Shown here one piece after another: positions 1 to 11,977 of a stretch of 64,000 nt of DNA. The position numbers and the translations under genes are program-made. The notes below the pieces were generated by a model. That model was not told where the DNA came from, made no database searches, and saw nothing but the letters and a program-made list of their open reading frames with translations. Positions within the stretch are counted from its first letter, which is position 1, and the number at the start of each line of letters is the position of its first letter. Source of the DNA: Harmothoe impar (taxonomy: Eukaryota; Annelida; Polychaeta; Phyllodocida; Polynoidae); the NCBI GenBank assembly GCA_947462335.1, contig OX381705.1:43724175-43788174 (forward strand), in the 5' to 3' direction.

Positions 1-362
1 ATCGCCTGGCATACGGCGATCGACGTAGATGTCTCGGTCAAATATTTTCCCACTGGAACTGTGTTCTAATCAATTCTTTCCTCGGACTGCTTCATACTGA
101 GCAAATCATTTCCGACTTTGTTCCCTCCCTCTTTATTTTATGCACTTTAGTTTTCACATATTTCAGCATATTAAGCTGTTTTATTTTGTTTCCATGCATC
201 CAAAATAATGTACGTGACACTGTCTACTTCCCAATGCGTATGTAGGTCACTCAGACGCCCTTATTTTCCCGCGTGTACAAATGTATGTTTCGAGTACCGT
301 ACAGCTAAGATCGAGACAGAACAGTATAGGCCTATGCGTCTCTTAGACTTAGCGTACAACAA

Positions 363-497
363 CAGGGGCGGATCAAAGGGGGGGGGGGGCGGGGGAGGGC
401 GCAAGGGGCGCCCCCCCCCCCCTATTTTTTTGTAAATTTTAATATAGATTACAATTCACAGCGCCTCCCCTTTCTCAAATTCCTGGATCCGCCCCTG
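363..497. repeat. Short foldback MITE with G/C homopolymer core
   Basis: The ends CAGGGGCGGATC (363) and GGATCCGCCCCTG (ending 497) are inverted copies. Between them lie a long G run, a long C run and an AT-rich piece. I see no coding capacity. It reads as a small non-autonomous DNA transposon; the superfamily is not determined. Confidence 0.6.
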
Positions 498-604
498 AAC
501 AAGGTTAATCAAGTGTAGTATCCCCCGGGAGTATCCCGGCGGCGGAGCCGCTGGTATAGTGGAACTGTTGGACTACGGGTTACTACGGCATGCTCGATCA
601 GTCT

Positions 605-893
605 TACTCTCGTTCCCAAATCCTTCCGAAGGAAGGCTCTGGTAACTGCCAAATGTTGGGATTTTGCTGGGTCTGGTAGCTTGGAACCAGCGAACAGGAA
701 CAGGAAATGGAACCAGAAAGGCTGATGGTAAATCTACCTAAAACTACCATCATACATTCTGGTTCCATTTCCTGTTCCTGTTCGCTGGTTCAAGCCTACC
801 AGCAGGGGTTGCCCAGACCCAGCAAAATCCCAAGTTCAAGGTCATTTGGCTGTCCCCAGAGCCTTCCTTCGGAAGGATTTGGGAACGAGAGTA
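605..893. mobile_element. Foldback MITE, Mutator-like, copy 1
   Basis: Almost the whole 289 bp is an imperfect palindrome: the left arm (TACTCTCGTTCCCAAATCC) returns inverted at the right end (GGATTTGGGAACGAGAGTA). It is flanked by the 9-bp direct repeat GATCAGTCT at 596-604 and 894-902. Long terminal inverted repeats with a 9-bp target duplication are typical of Mutator-like (MULE) foldback elements; that assignment is inference. A second copy at 5499-5801 has a different 9-bp duplication, which confirms the ends. Confidence 0.8.
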
Positions 894-996
894 GATCAGT
901 CTATGTTCCTCGACTGCCCTACATCGCCAACTGCAGGAATAGTGTATAACTCATGGTTATGCCACGGCCAGAGTAATTCAGTGGACGCTGCACGCT

Positions 997-2314
997 GCAG
1001 CTCGACCGTTAGACGCCTGAGACGTTACCCCAGGTACACAAGCCACAGGCTACCTCAGGTACTCAATAAAATATCAGCCAATCAGGATTCACCTGCTGCT
1101 GCGGCAGCAGATGCATCTGCTATGTTGGGTTTGTTAGAATGTGCTGTGTACCTGAGGTACAGTAGACTACACCTAATTGAGTAATTACACTAAGTTACAG
1201 AAACCACTACTCATGTATTCATTCTGTACCTCAAGTACACAGTGGGCATGCTAGCTACTGTACCTCAGGTACACATTGGTTGTACTGTACCTCAGGTACA
1301 CAGCGTCCTACTGTACCACAGGTACACAGTGATCATCCTATGTGTACCTGAGGTACACATTCTAACCCTACTGTACCTTAGCTACACATACCTACTGTAC
1401 CCCAAGTACACGTCCACACTCCTAGCTGAGGAGAAAGGTACACCCAGGAGGGGTTTTTAGTACTGGGGTTGGCCACTAGGGGGAAGCACAATGACCACAA
1501 ATGTGAAAATTGGCCAACATTTGCTCTAAGGTGATATTTTACATAGAAAATGATGGTTTTCTCCAAAATATTCTATTTTGGGGTATTCCTTCCATATTTG
1601 GAATGTAAATGGAACGTTTTGAAGCCAATATGAGGCCTAGATAAGGCTTTCTGCTTAAAACGTGTTGCCATGGCAACCATAATTTCCTTCTGAATAGAAA
1701 AAGATTGAGAAATTCATAGGGATTACTACACTGAAAACAGAATGTCAATATCATTTCTATATCCAGATTTATAATAAAAAAATATGAAAAATAGTGGTTA
1801 GGTAATACGTGAAATTTTGCAAAATCATGTTAATTAAATATAGGAATACAATTAAAACAATAAGAGATAGAGCCTATTGGCTGTTTGGTAAGGGTAGCGC
1901 CATCTCAGATTCATGAAGCAATTTCTCAAAAACTAGAAGGGATATCTCCATTTAGTATACCTCTTTTGATAGCTTGTGGCTTCAATTCTATAACATACAT
2001 TTCACCTCGGAAGGCCCTTTCTCATGTGTTTTCTCTTCTAGAAATTGAATTGCAAGGAATGCTCTAGTATATAGACATGCTGTGTACCTGGGGTACAGAA
2101 GAATAGCCACTGTGTACCTGGGGTACAGAAGCCTACTGTACCGCAGGTACACAGCAGCCAACCAAACCCAACCACTAAGAGACACAACACATGCATCTGC
2201 TGCAGCAGCAGGTGGATTCTGATTGGCTGATTATATCCTGTGTAACCGGTACCTGAGGGTGACTGTGGCTTGTGTACCTGAGGTAACGTCTCAGGCGTCT
2301 TACGGTCGAGCTGC
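997..2314. mobile_element. MITE with inverted ends and internal palindromic satellite (type A)
   Basis: Terminal inverted repeats of about 120 bp run from GCAGCTCGACCG (997) to its complement ending at 2314. They carry a CAGCAGATGCATCTGC core and an ATTGGCTGA word. The interior holds about 12 copies of a 15-17-bp palindrome, TGTACCTNAGGTACA, at about 1148-1410 and 2083-2160, separated by about 600 bp of unrelated DNA. No transposase is visible. The architecture matches the element at 23610-24851, although that one uses a different palindrome. Confidence 0.7.
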
Positions 2315-2426
2315 CACTGCGCTACTACCGCCTAGACTCGGTGCTGTAGGTGCCCTACTCTCGATCCCAAATCCTCTAACATAAATAAAAGAGATAGATG
2401 GCAGATTGAATGGGCACTACAGATAG

Positions 2427-2496
2427 CCTGGGAGGGATTTGAACTTAGGTACTCTTGATGATGGGTCCAATGTGCTAACCACTGCACTATCCTGGA
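2427..2496 (-). repeat. tRNA-derived SINE-like sequence
   Basis: On the minus strand an A-box-like TAGTGCAGTGGTTAGCAC is followed about 30 bases later by a B-box-like GTTCAAATCCC. The putative acceptor arms do not pair, so this is a tRNA-related pseudogene or SINE head, not a functional tRNA. Confidence 0.4.
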
Positions 2497-2709
2497 CAGG
2501 TAACAAAATGAGTGCAGGTGTCCTACCATGCAGGGAATGCAGTGGTTCCACTCTCCAAGCAGAGTTTGAGCACCCCCATCTACAGGATTTGCTGAAGCTA
2601 GTAATTGGAACATAAAGGATGTATACTGGGATCAGTCAAACATGGCGCTGTACAGTGGACATCCAGCTAGGGCGGGGCGGAATAATGAGTCCAGTATCTG
2701 GCTGTGGGT

Positions 2710-3180
2710 TAAGCTCAAATCCCACGATGCACCTGTTGCCAGAAAGTTTCTGCAATATAAGAATATGTTGTGATATGCCCAGCTTGATTCAAATAGCAAC
2801 AGATGTTACTACAACTGAGAGGTATAACAGCTAAGAATCTGTTGCAATTTAGGCCTACTCTAACATCTAGATATCTAGGTATTTTCCATTGCTCAAGTGA
2901 AAAGTTTCTGCAATTTGGCATTTTCTCTTGTAATTTGAGCATATTGGCCTGAAATCATGGGTAATATTGCAATGCATGTTTCCTCCAATGTCTATATTGC
3001 AACAGATATGCCACAATTGCAAGGATATAGTGCAATATACATTGCACAGTGGGATTTGGAGTAAGCACCCTTGCAATAGAACTCTTGCAATTAAGAGTAA
3101 ATGCAAGGCTCCCAAATTGCAAGGACTTCAAATTGCAGGTGTGTAGGAAGCATAGAAAGCATCGTGGGATTTGAGCTTTA
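2710..3180. mobile_element. TTGCAA-rich MITE, copy 1
   Basis: The ends TAAGCTCAAATCCCACGATG and its near-complement ATCGTGGGATTTGAGCTTTA form about 20-bp inverted repeats. The interior is studded with TTGCAA and GCAATAT words. It is homologous, in inverted orientation, to 5090-5851. There is no credible ORF. Confidence 0.65.
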
Positions 3181-4640
3181 AAGAAACAATACATGAATCA
3201 GCTAAAATGTCACAAAAAGGAATTGCTTTCGTTAACCATTGTCCTTGTGATTGAAATCATTCTTTATTGTATCAACGTTCTCCTTATTGTTATTTGCAGG
3301 TGGGAATATACTGAATGTAGTGGTTATATACAGTTGTTGTGTTGTGATTGCAGATGAAATCCAATGGTGTTATGATGCACCCCAGGTCTTGATTTCTGTG
3401 AGCCAACGGTTATTCATTTGTAACAATATTTTATAGTTTTATTATGCTAAATGATAAATGAGAGCCTTCAAACTTTCCATACCTGCATATAATTATCATT
3501 TTATATGGCTCATGTAGTCAACCTAAAATGGGGAAATCACCTGAGATTAGCTAAGATATATTTTGTAGTAGCTTTAACGGCTTTATGCCACATCAGTGGT
3601 GATTGGTTTGTACGTAATATACAGACAGGCGGTTTCGTTTGTCATCAAGTGCGTGGTATGAGTGAAATTGTGGTATGGATGTGCGAGTCTTTCATACTGT
3701 GATAGTGGATTATATATCTGTGGTTTGCCTCCATTATTTACCAAAACGTCCCTGTTCACAAAGGTTTACGTCGATCATTGCCCATGAGGCCACTATTTAC
3801 AAAGGTTGACCTCGAACATTTCCCTTGAAGTTATTGTTTTCAAAAGTTTAACAATTCAGAAAAGAAAAATGCCCCTTTAAGAAAGATATATGGTAATTAT
3901 AGGTGTATAGCAATGATATGCAGTCTATCATTGGGCGTGTTACTGTTGTCGCCGTCATTTCATTGACTTCCGGTTTCTACTTTCTTTGTTCTCAAACATC
4001 TTTACACAATAATGTTTTTGTCCTTAATGTTCAGCAAGTGCGTAATAAAGCGGTTAACAGACTGCGCAGAGGATCCAGAATTACAAAGGAACATTAGGAT
4101 TGAGACATCATCTCCCCCTTAAATGGCTGCCTCGCAGTGAAACAAGATCGATAAAACATGTATAGCACATCATCCCGCTCTCTGCATGCTTGCACTCCCA
4201 GGTACTTGACCACAGTGTGTGGACTCTTCAACCTTCCGGACACAATTCAACAAATCACGATCAATGTATGTGGTGACATAGGTCTGTAGGGAAAATAGAG
4301 GACTCAGTCCTTTTAAAACTACTTTTTGATAAACTGTGCCGTTCATTTAATTCATTTCACATCGTCTGCATTAACAAATAAGTTTATCATGTGTATAAAG
4401 ATAGCTGGTGTGACTGGTGTTTCCAGACAGTGTGACAGCTCTAGAATTTAAACAAGAATAAGATGTTAGACATGGTGTGTTGAAAGTATATTTAAAACGT
4501 CTCGAAAATTACAAATGCTTTCTGTCCATAATGTGAAATAGTTACCTACCTTCATTTAAGGTATATGTTTTACAAAAAGGATTTTTGTTGATGTCGAAGC
4601 TGTAATGGTTATAATAAACTACCAGAAAGGAAACTATTGA
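3181..4640. other. Non-coding stretch, nothing assigned
   Basis: AT-rich DNA. The short open frames here have no recognisable domain, splice context or start context. No clear inverted repeats or RNA genes were seen. Confidence 0.5.
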
Positions 4641-4852
4641 TTCCTATTGGAAAAAAGTAGCTGGCCAGTATGTACGAGGAGGGTGTCAAGTGGGGTCCCA
4701 GTCCAGGTGTTGTGTACGTGGTCATCAGGAGGGGCAGGTTATAGGAGGGGTGGTCAGTCCCATACAGGACCCACCAGGATCAGTCTATCACCAGGCTTCT
4801 TCTCGGTTACACCACCCCCAGCAGCTCATCAACTCTCCTCTGCACACACACC

Positions 4853-6588
4853 ATGAAGGGTTTAGTGATCTGTGTTGCCATCTGTCTGGTTCTCACCCAG
4901 GTAAGGATTGAGTTCTATTTGAAGACGTTACATTTATCTGGTAGTTCCACCTATATGTACCCACTTGCCGTGACTTGGGAATATGACTACCAGATCGGCG
5001 GCTTGATGGGTGCTCATTTGCTAGTTTGTTTTACAATATCAATAGCAAATTGCTATTTTCTCCCAATGTATTGAGAGGCAAATCCCCTCTAAAGCTCAAA
5101 TCTCACGATGATTTATATGCCTCCTAAACCCCTACGATTCGGGAGCCTTGCATTTACTCTTAATTGCAAGAGTTCTATTGTAAGGGTGCTTTATTCCAAA
5201 TCACACTGTACAGTGTATATTGCACTGTATCCTTGCAATTGTGGTATATCCATTGCAATATAGACATTGGAAGAAACACACATTGTAATATACCCATGAT
5301 TTCAGGTCAATATGCTCAAATTGCAAAAGAAAATGCCAAATTGCAGGAACTTTTCACTTGAGCAAGGGAAAATACCTAAAAATCTAGATGTTAGAGTAGG
5401 CCTAAATTGCAACAGATTCTTAGTTGTTATACCTCTCAGTTGTAGTAACATCTGTTGTGATTTGGATGAAGCTGGGCATATTGCAACATATTTGTATATA
5501 CTCTCGTTCCCAAATCCTTCCGAAGGAAGGCTCTGGTAACTGCCAAATGGTGGGATTTTGCTGGGTCTGAGCAACCCCTGCTGATAGCTTGGAACCAGCA
5601 AACAGGAGCAGGAAATGGAACCAGAAAGGCTGATGGTAAAACTACCTAAAACTACCATCATACATTCTGGTTCCATTTCCTGTTCCTGTTCACTGGTTCC
5701 AGCCTACCAGCAGGGGTTGCCCAGACCCAGCAAAATCCCAAGTTCAAGGTCATTTGGCTGTCCCCAGAGCCTTCCTTCAGAAGGATTTGGGAACAAGAGT
5801 AATTTGTATATTGCAGAAACCTTCTGGTAACAATTGCATTGTGGGAGCTTTAGTAATGGCGGCCGGTGTGCTCGACTCAACACATGGGGAAACGTTACTG
5901 CTGAGGAAATTCACTCTTCATTACACTTTTAACATACATTTTAGTTACCTTTTTTTCTATTTTGCAGATGTGTCATGGTGCTGCTGTCCAGGTAAGTTAA
6001 CGAATCAAGATTGTGTTATATATGAGATGATATACATTTTGTATTCTGACATAATTTGTGGCAAATGTTTCATAATATTGATATATCTAAGAAGACGTGA
6101 TACTTCGACTGTAGCTATCCGATTTTTTAACAGATTCCCCCGTATTCCTCGATCTATGCAGCATATTGATATGTCAGGGAATCGCATAAAATATGTAAAG
6201 TTGGATGCAATTCGCGATTGTCTGATCCCTGTATACATGTATGTTGTCTTCCCCTGCTAGCCCATGTACACGTGTAGGGCCGATATGTCTGATTGTGACG
6301 GGTGATTGTTGGGCTCTCTGTGGTGATTGGACATCGTTATTGCTCCATACACGTTTATATCATGTCCCAACATCCATGCAGAAACGGACCGACCACGACA
6401 GCCTGAAGGCCATTGAGGACTATGATAAGAACGCCGACATCTGCCTGGGAGAGACTGGCTACCCTTGCACCACTGACGCCGACTGTGATGGTCTGTCCAA
6501 GGGGTCCTGTGAGACCCTCTGTAATGACCTCATGGGGGTCTGCTACCTTAAGACCGCATTTGACAGACAGCATTTCGACAAGAAGTAA
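4853..6588 (+). CDS. Small secreted six-cysteine peptide, three coding exons
   Basis: Coding exons are 4853-4900, 5968-5991 and 6382-6588, all joined in phase 0 at GT-AG introns, giving 92 residues. Residues 1-22 are a hydrophobic signal peptide. A Lys-Arg pair directly after the exon 2/3 junction is a likely pro-peptide cleavage site. The mature part (about 66 residues) has six cysteines spaced C-x7-C-x5-C-x7-C-x3-C-x6-C, implying three disulfides. The start has hydrophobic codons immediately after ATG and an upstream leader rich in CA. The stop lies 4 nt before a GTAAGA donor, so a separate 3' UTR exon is likely. Intron 1 contains a MITE with a second MITE inside it. The family is not recognised; an extracellular peptide, defence molecule or venom-like peptide are all possible, and I assign no function. 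Confidence 0.72.
5090..5851. mobile_element. TTGCAA-rich MITE, copy 2, in intron 1 of the secreted-peptide gene
   Basis: Begins AAGCTCAAATCTCACGATG and ends GCATTGTGGGAGCTTTAG. It is collinear with the reverse complement of 2710-3180 and is interrupted at 5499-5801 by the Mutator-like foldback element. Confidence 0.65.
5499..5801. mobile_element. Foldback MITE, Mutator-like, copy 2
   Basis: 303 bp, nearly identical to 605-893, flanked by the 9-bp direct repeat ATTTGTATA at 5490-5498 and 5802-5810. It lies inside the older TTGCAA-rich MITE. Confidence 0.82.
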
Positions 6589-6889
6589 ACAGGTAAGAAC
6601 AGTGTGAATGGGATGTACACAATAGATGAATAATAATCACTATAAAGATCATATCCTTCCACTATTTCTACAACATAATAATATTAATAACATAATGTTA
6701 TAAGAGCCTTCCGTTCAATTAGCAGCCAATCTATTGACACAGAGAGCAATGGCATTAACCTCTAATACACAGTCACAATAGTGAGTTATTGTAGGACTAG
6801 GAGGTGCTACGGCCAGGATTATCAGTTTACCGCTCATTTTGTATGAATTCAGGTTCGATTTTCAGATTTCGTGCTTTTTTATATTTCAG

Positions 6890-7025
6890 TTCGTCACCAG
6901 AGGCCTCTATGTTATGCAGTCTTCCAACGCATTGCATGCCTACATCAGCCAGACAATGACACACCTTTAAATTATGCATTGTTTGCTCATCCTATTTAAA
7001 AGAAATAAACCATTTTTACACATCC
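6890..7025 (+). other. Probable 3' UTR exon and poly(A) signal of the secreted-peptide gene
   Basis: A pyrimidine-rich acceptor ending TTTCAG at 6889 pairs with the donor at 6593 just past the stop. AATAAA at 7004-7009 gives a plausible polyadenylation signal. This is an inference from splice and poly(A) signals only. Confidence 0.45.
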
Positions 7026-7570
7026 CCTATCAATTGTTCATTGGATTTTTCTTTTTTTTTAGTGGATATAGTGTATAGTTGGTAGAGGAGAACCGCCAAC
7101 CACTGCAGATTATGTTGGCTATTAATCACCATGCCAACCCATTATGAGTAACTGTTTCTATGGTAACCGAGCCCCGCAGCTGTATATGTTTTGCCTGGCA
7201 GCCAATATTGTGTTAAATATGATGATAGTAAAGAATATAATGTCTCAACCATTATGTCTGTACTAGTGTTATTACCAGTATAATGATATAATTTGTACGC
7301 AAATGTGCACATTCTTACGGAGACCCTGTAAAGAAGCATATTCCGCGCTCGCCTGTCAATACCTTTTTTTTTTTAAAGAACTCCAATCTCAGCCTAATGT
7401 GGGAGTAGTCCGTGTAAAACTTCATTTTCAACCAATAACGAAGTTAGGCCTACATGATCTGAAAATGCATTTTTAATAAACCCCCAATAAGTATTTGAAC
7501 CTAATGGTGTTTTTAAACGTTGACCCTGAAGTTTTAAACTCCCACTTCAGAGTTTATTACTCCGATATCA

Positions 7571-7842
7571 CACTCAAAAAGTAAACTTGTCTCCAGACTC
7601 TTCAACTCTTTTATGACGGTCATAAAATAAACGAGCCAAAAACTCATCTAAGTGACAAGGAGGCGGGTCTTCTAGCTGGAGATAGAAGACCCACTTGGCA
7701 TGTGCCAGCCCAAAACCCGACATTTGCCAGCTCCAGATTCTAATTGTGGGCTGGTAACCTGATAGGTTAGACAACTTTTGACTCGTTTATTTTATGATAG
7801 TCACTTCGACGAGCCTGGAGACGAGTTTACTTTTTCAGTGCA
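7571..7842. mobile_element. Foldback MITE
   Basis: The left end (AAAAAGTAAACTTGTCTCCA) recurs inverted at the right end (GGAGACGAGTTTACTTTTTC). Similarity continues for about 75 bp on each side, including CATAAAATAAACGAG. No coding content. Confidence 0.6.
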
Positions 7843-8857
7843 GAGTTTTAAACTTCAATATCTTGACATTGAACTAGTTGTTCAAATCGTGATGCTTTGA
7901 TATCGAGGGTGAACAGTCAGCCAGCCTCTAAAACGCAGTATCACACTGCCATCTGTCAGTACAGAAGAGAACTTTTAGAAAGCAGCGTATGAGGTGGCCT
8001 CTGGAGTGAGCGGCTCACAGGGAACTATGCTGTCAGAGCGGTTCAAACAATTATACATAGTGTGGATAACCCTATAGTGGGGAGCGAGGATTGCTTGAAC
8101 ATCTGGCAATGAGTGGCTCATCCGAAGATATATCATATTACATCAGGGTTGCTACTTTTAAATCCCCATGTGATTCATGTGATTTTTGACTAGTTGTTTG
8201 CTTTTAATAAATCCCTTAATAACGCGTATGTACTATTACACGCGGTGCAATAAACAGAAACAATCATATTGCCTGAGACCTTTGCAGCTACAATCATGTA
8301 CCATCAGAGAAGGCATCTGACATTGGCATATAATTTATTACGCCGCGTAAATAAGCAGTAGAACGCCTAGTATGATTAAATCTCGTGTCGCTTGTGCTTT
8401 GGTATTTGGTGAGAGCAATATCAATGCAATATCATATGTACAAATAAAGAGAATGAAAAGTTGAAGAGATACTCTAGTTAACTATAGGAAAGCATGCATG
8501 GGGATGGGCGGAAGGTGGCTGCTGAATTAAGGGCAAACATGGCGCATGAGTCACAGGAGTTTATCAATATGATAATATGCTCCATACACAGAATAGCTCC
8601 CTATGAGGTGCCCACGCTAAGTATAGTATTAGCCATATTGACTAGCCTCTGAGCAGTATATCTACAGCTAATCCGTCCATTGATGTAACAATAACCCTAC
8701 CCAGACTGTACGCTCCCACACATTCGATTTCAGCCTGCATGTATAAGACTGACAACCTTCATATGAGTATAAGATACAGCTGGTCCGTAAGCTGTTCTTT
8801 ATGTTAAACAGCTCAAAATATAGAATCAAGCGAGGGTCAAGCATTGTTGCTCTAAAT

Positions 8858-8997
8858 ATGGGGTGCCATGTATCTACAGATACCAAACGAAACCAGCTGT
8901 CAGATGTTCTAAAAGAGGAGCAAATCCTCCTGGTAAGGACCACCTGGAACATTCTGGCAGAGGACATGGAGGAAACCGGGTGCATTATCATAGGACG
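8858..8997 (+). CDS. Globin X-like gene, coding exon 1 (gene spans 8858-31596)
   Basis: Exon 1 of a three-exon globin; exons 2 and 3 are at 23084-23324 and 31399-31596, for 192 residues in total. The protein starts Met-Gly-Cys with Ser at position 6, an N-myristoylation (Gly2) plus palmitoylation (Cys3) pattern known from globin X, the membrane-attached globin of many animals. Helix A has the conserved Leu-Val-x-x-Thr-Trp. Exon 1 ends after two bases of an Arg codon in helix B, matching the ancient B12.2 globin intron, and exon 2 supplies the third base. A role in membrane-linked redox signalling or lipid protection is proposed for the family. The intron that follows is 14.1 kb and contains a virus-like element. 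Globin is well supported; the globin X subgroup is inferred from the N-terminus and tail. Confidence 0.85.
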
Positions 8998-10230
8998 GTG
9001 AGTACATGGGTCAGTAACCACCAGAACATAGAGACACAAGCTAAATGAGTGTATTTCAGAGAGAAATTAGTACATATACCGATAACTCTGCAGTCGACTG
9101 TCAATCACACATTGCATCACATTTTAAAGCAAGTCGACATAATATTATGTTGACTTCCCAATACATGTATTTTAAGATAAAGTTCAAAGCTTGTTCAAAC
9201 ATTGAGCAAAGTATATTTCATATCATGTAAGACCTACTCTCCGGAGCAGGAATCACTATTAAGTGACATGTTGCTTAGTTTTACCGAAAGTTTTACTCAT
9301 GCAAATAACAAGAAATTCCACAAGTAGAATGATGACATGAATTTATCGAGTTTGATGCGTTTAAGAAAGTGTACAGAAAACGTTCCAGAAACGTTCTGAA
9401 TATCTCAAATTGCACTCGTTCAAAAAACAAGAAATTCCAGGGGATATGACATAAAAAATGTCCAGAAAACGTTCAAGGAACATTCTGAAATTCTCGTAGG
9501 GATCATGAGTCATGACTCAAGAATGGCATGATTTCCGCTTGAGATTTTGGTTGCAGGGATGCCTCTCTCAGAAAATAATTTAGAATTGCAATATCATATT
9601 TAGACATTTTCATTTAGAGAAATCATTATCTATTTATCTATTTTCTTAGAATACACAAAATTGGTGTCTATTTAGCTGGTCATTCCTTTTCCACATTAAA
9701 TGATAATAGGGTAGAGGAACCCTGAGTTGGACAGACACCTTGAGTCGGACATAATTGGCTGTGAATTACATAATCAATATATATAATACACCTGTCATGT
9801 CAACTTTGGATGAAACCTGAGGTGTTTTCCTTCGAAATAATACAATATACTCCATTTTAGCCACATTACACTTGGTCTTATGATTGCTTGTACTTGGGGT
9901 GTTTCCTGCTATATTTTCAACATGGAAGTCAAGCAAAAATGGGAAAATTGGTTTGGTTGTTCAAATTTTTTTTTTGTTATGACTCATAACAAGTTTATTG
10001 CCATGATTTTCAGTACATTACCGGACATGATCCATCTTGCTTGGTATCGCTTACTCAAGGCAAGGCTTCCGTACATTTTATAATTTGCTGGGTATATACA
10101 TTGTGACTGGGATGAATGTACATGATGGATGATAGAAACCTTAAGAGTAACATTTATCTAAAAACACTTACAGGTATTTGGGATAACAAATCAGTATTCT
10201 ATGCGAGCTTAGTCTTTGTACAGTCCGTTT

Positions 10231-10941
10231 TCAACATTGGTTAATGTTAAGGGGTTCATAAACAATTCCCTTTTTTCTTTTTTTTCTTCCTTGGCTTGTT
10301 TTTTTTTTTAAATAAGTTCCCAAGTGCTTTTTCAGTTGTAACTTAAAAGCAGGCTTATCAGTGCAAGTAGGTAGATATGAAGGTAACTTGTTCCAAACCC
10401 TTGCTCCCCTGTAGAAAGGGCTTTTTTTATAGAACTCAGTGTGAGGGCGAGATAGGGGGAAGACCGGTAGGTGATCCTTTTCAGTTCTTGGGTCTGCTTT
10501 TGGCGAGATCTTTTTAGACCTAGAGAAGAAGTGAGAGATGAGTAATTTTTTTCGTCTTAGAGGAGGGAGGGGTGTGGAACATGCCTCATGTAGACCTATG
10601 ACAGAGTTTCCTCTTATTCTAACCTTCAGACAGCAACGTAGTGCTCTGTTTTGTATCACACCGATTTTATCTTTCCACACTTGGGTGCAGCTATCGAGTA
10701 GAAAAGAACAATAGTCATATTTAGGTAACATAGTCTGTTTAAATATGTCTATAGCTGCATATTGTGGTATGCTAGGTCTTACTTTCCCAAGGTTAAAGTT
10801 AAGGTAGTTTGTACTATCCCTTACTGAACTTCTATCAATGGTCGCACCCAGATATGTATAGGCATGGACTAAAGTGATTGGCTTACCATCTATAGTAGGC
10901 AGAGTGTTTGGGCATCTGTGTGACATAAGCTGGGACTCCAC
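10231..10941 (-). pseudogene. LINE reverse transcriptase C-terminal fragment
   Basis: Reading on the minus strand gives 236 residues matching the C-terminal part of a CR1/L2-type reverse transcriptase. It has a thumb-like Tyr-Leu-Gly-Ala motif and the terminal Gly-Ala-Arg-Val-Trp-Asn-Lys-Leu-Pro segment typical of these ORFs. The fingers and palm, including the catalytic aspartates, are missing: the copy is 5'-truncated, as usual for LINEs. It sits inside the MITE 9709-22859 and has no host role. Confidence 0.75.
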
Positions 10942-11977
10942 TACCCGATTTTGTCATCAGATCGGAGCTATTCTCACAAATCTGACCCAAACAGATGTGA
11001 ATACAAGCAAATATAAACAAACCCTAACATTTGAGCATCCATGTTACCATGATCTGGCAGATTTACTTTCGTGAGAATGGACCAGATAATCGGTTAGTGG
11101 AGCCCTAGCTATATTTGCAGCGCAATACCATACAAATTTAGTTTTGTTTGCGTCAATGCTGGCTTTCCCTTCGACATTCCCATGGATAATAATAATTGTG
11201 AGAAACACATTTTAGGCCACTCTTTTTTTATTCTTTGGTTACGGGCCCGCCGCACTACCATTAAGACCTACGCTCTAAAAATAATATTGTGAATCTCCAA
11301 TTATATTGCTATATGTCATTTTTACGGCGTGTAAATCGGACCATTATTAACGTTTTTAGACAAATCTTTATTCTTTTTTCTTTTCTTTTATTTCCTTCTC
11401 CGTACCTGAGAAAATTTTCATGGTGTCTGTAACCCAAAGAATAAAAAAAAGTGTGGCCTTATGGTGATAGTTCAATTTCAATAAATGAAAAAATAATTAC
11501 CCATGATACTTTGTAAAATGGGGTTTCATCTCAGCATCAAATTGTCCCTAAAGTCAAATACTAATTACACTCAGAGTCGGACACCAAAGAAGACATGAAC
11601 AGAGAAGCAAATATGTGTGCTTTCCATCTATTATGTTCATAAAAATGTTTGTGGATGATAAATTAATAGTATTCAGTATTAGTGACAATCTGCCCACTGA
11701 CAGGAGAATGAAAATCGGTACAACATGTATCTTTCCATGACTGTCCTTCCTCTTAACATGTCATATGACTTCGGTAATTGTAACCCATATTGTTCCCATA
11801 TGAAGTCCATCGTTGAGTTGACTTTTATGCCATTCTCATATGCTATAATTGTTCAAAGATTTTGCACAAACAATTGAATACACCTACTAGATCCAATGAC
11901 AGGACAAAGTGTCCGACTCTAAGATCACTTTTAGCATGAAGTGTCCGACTTTAGGATCAGTTGGATTGTTTGAGATC

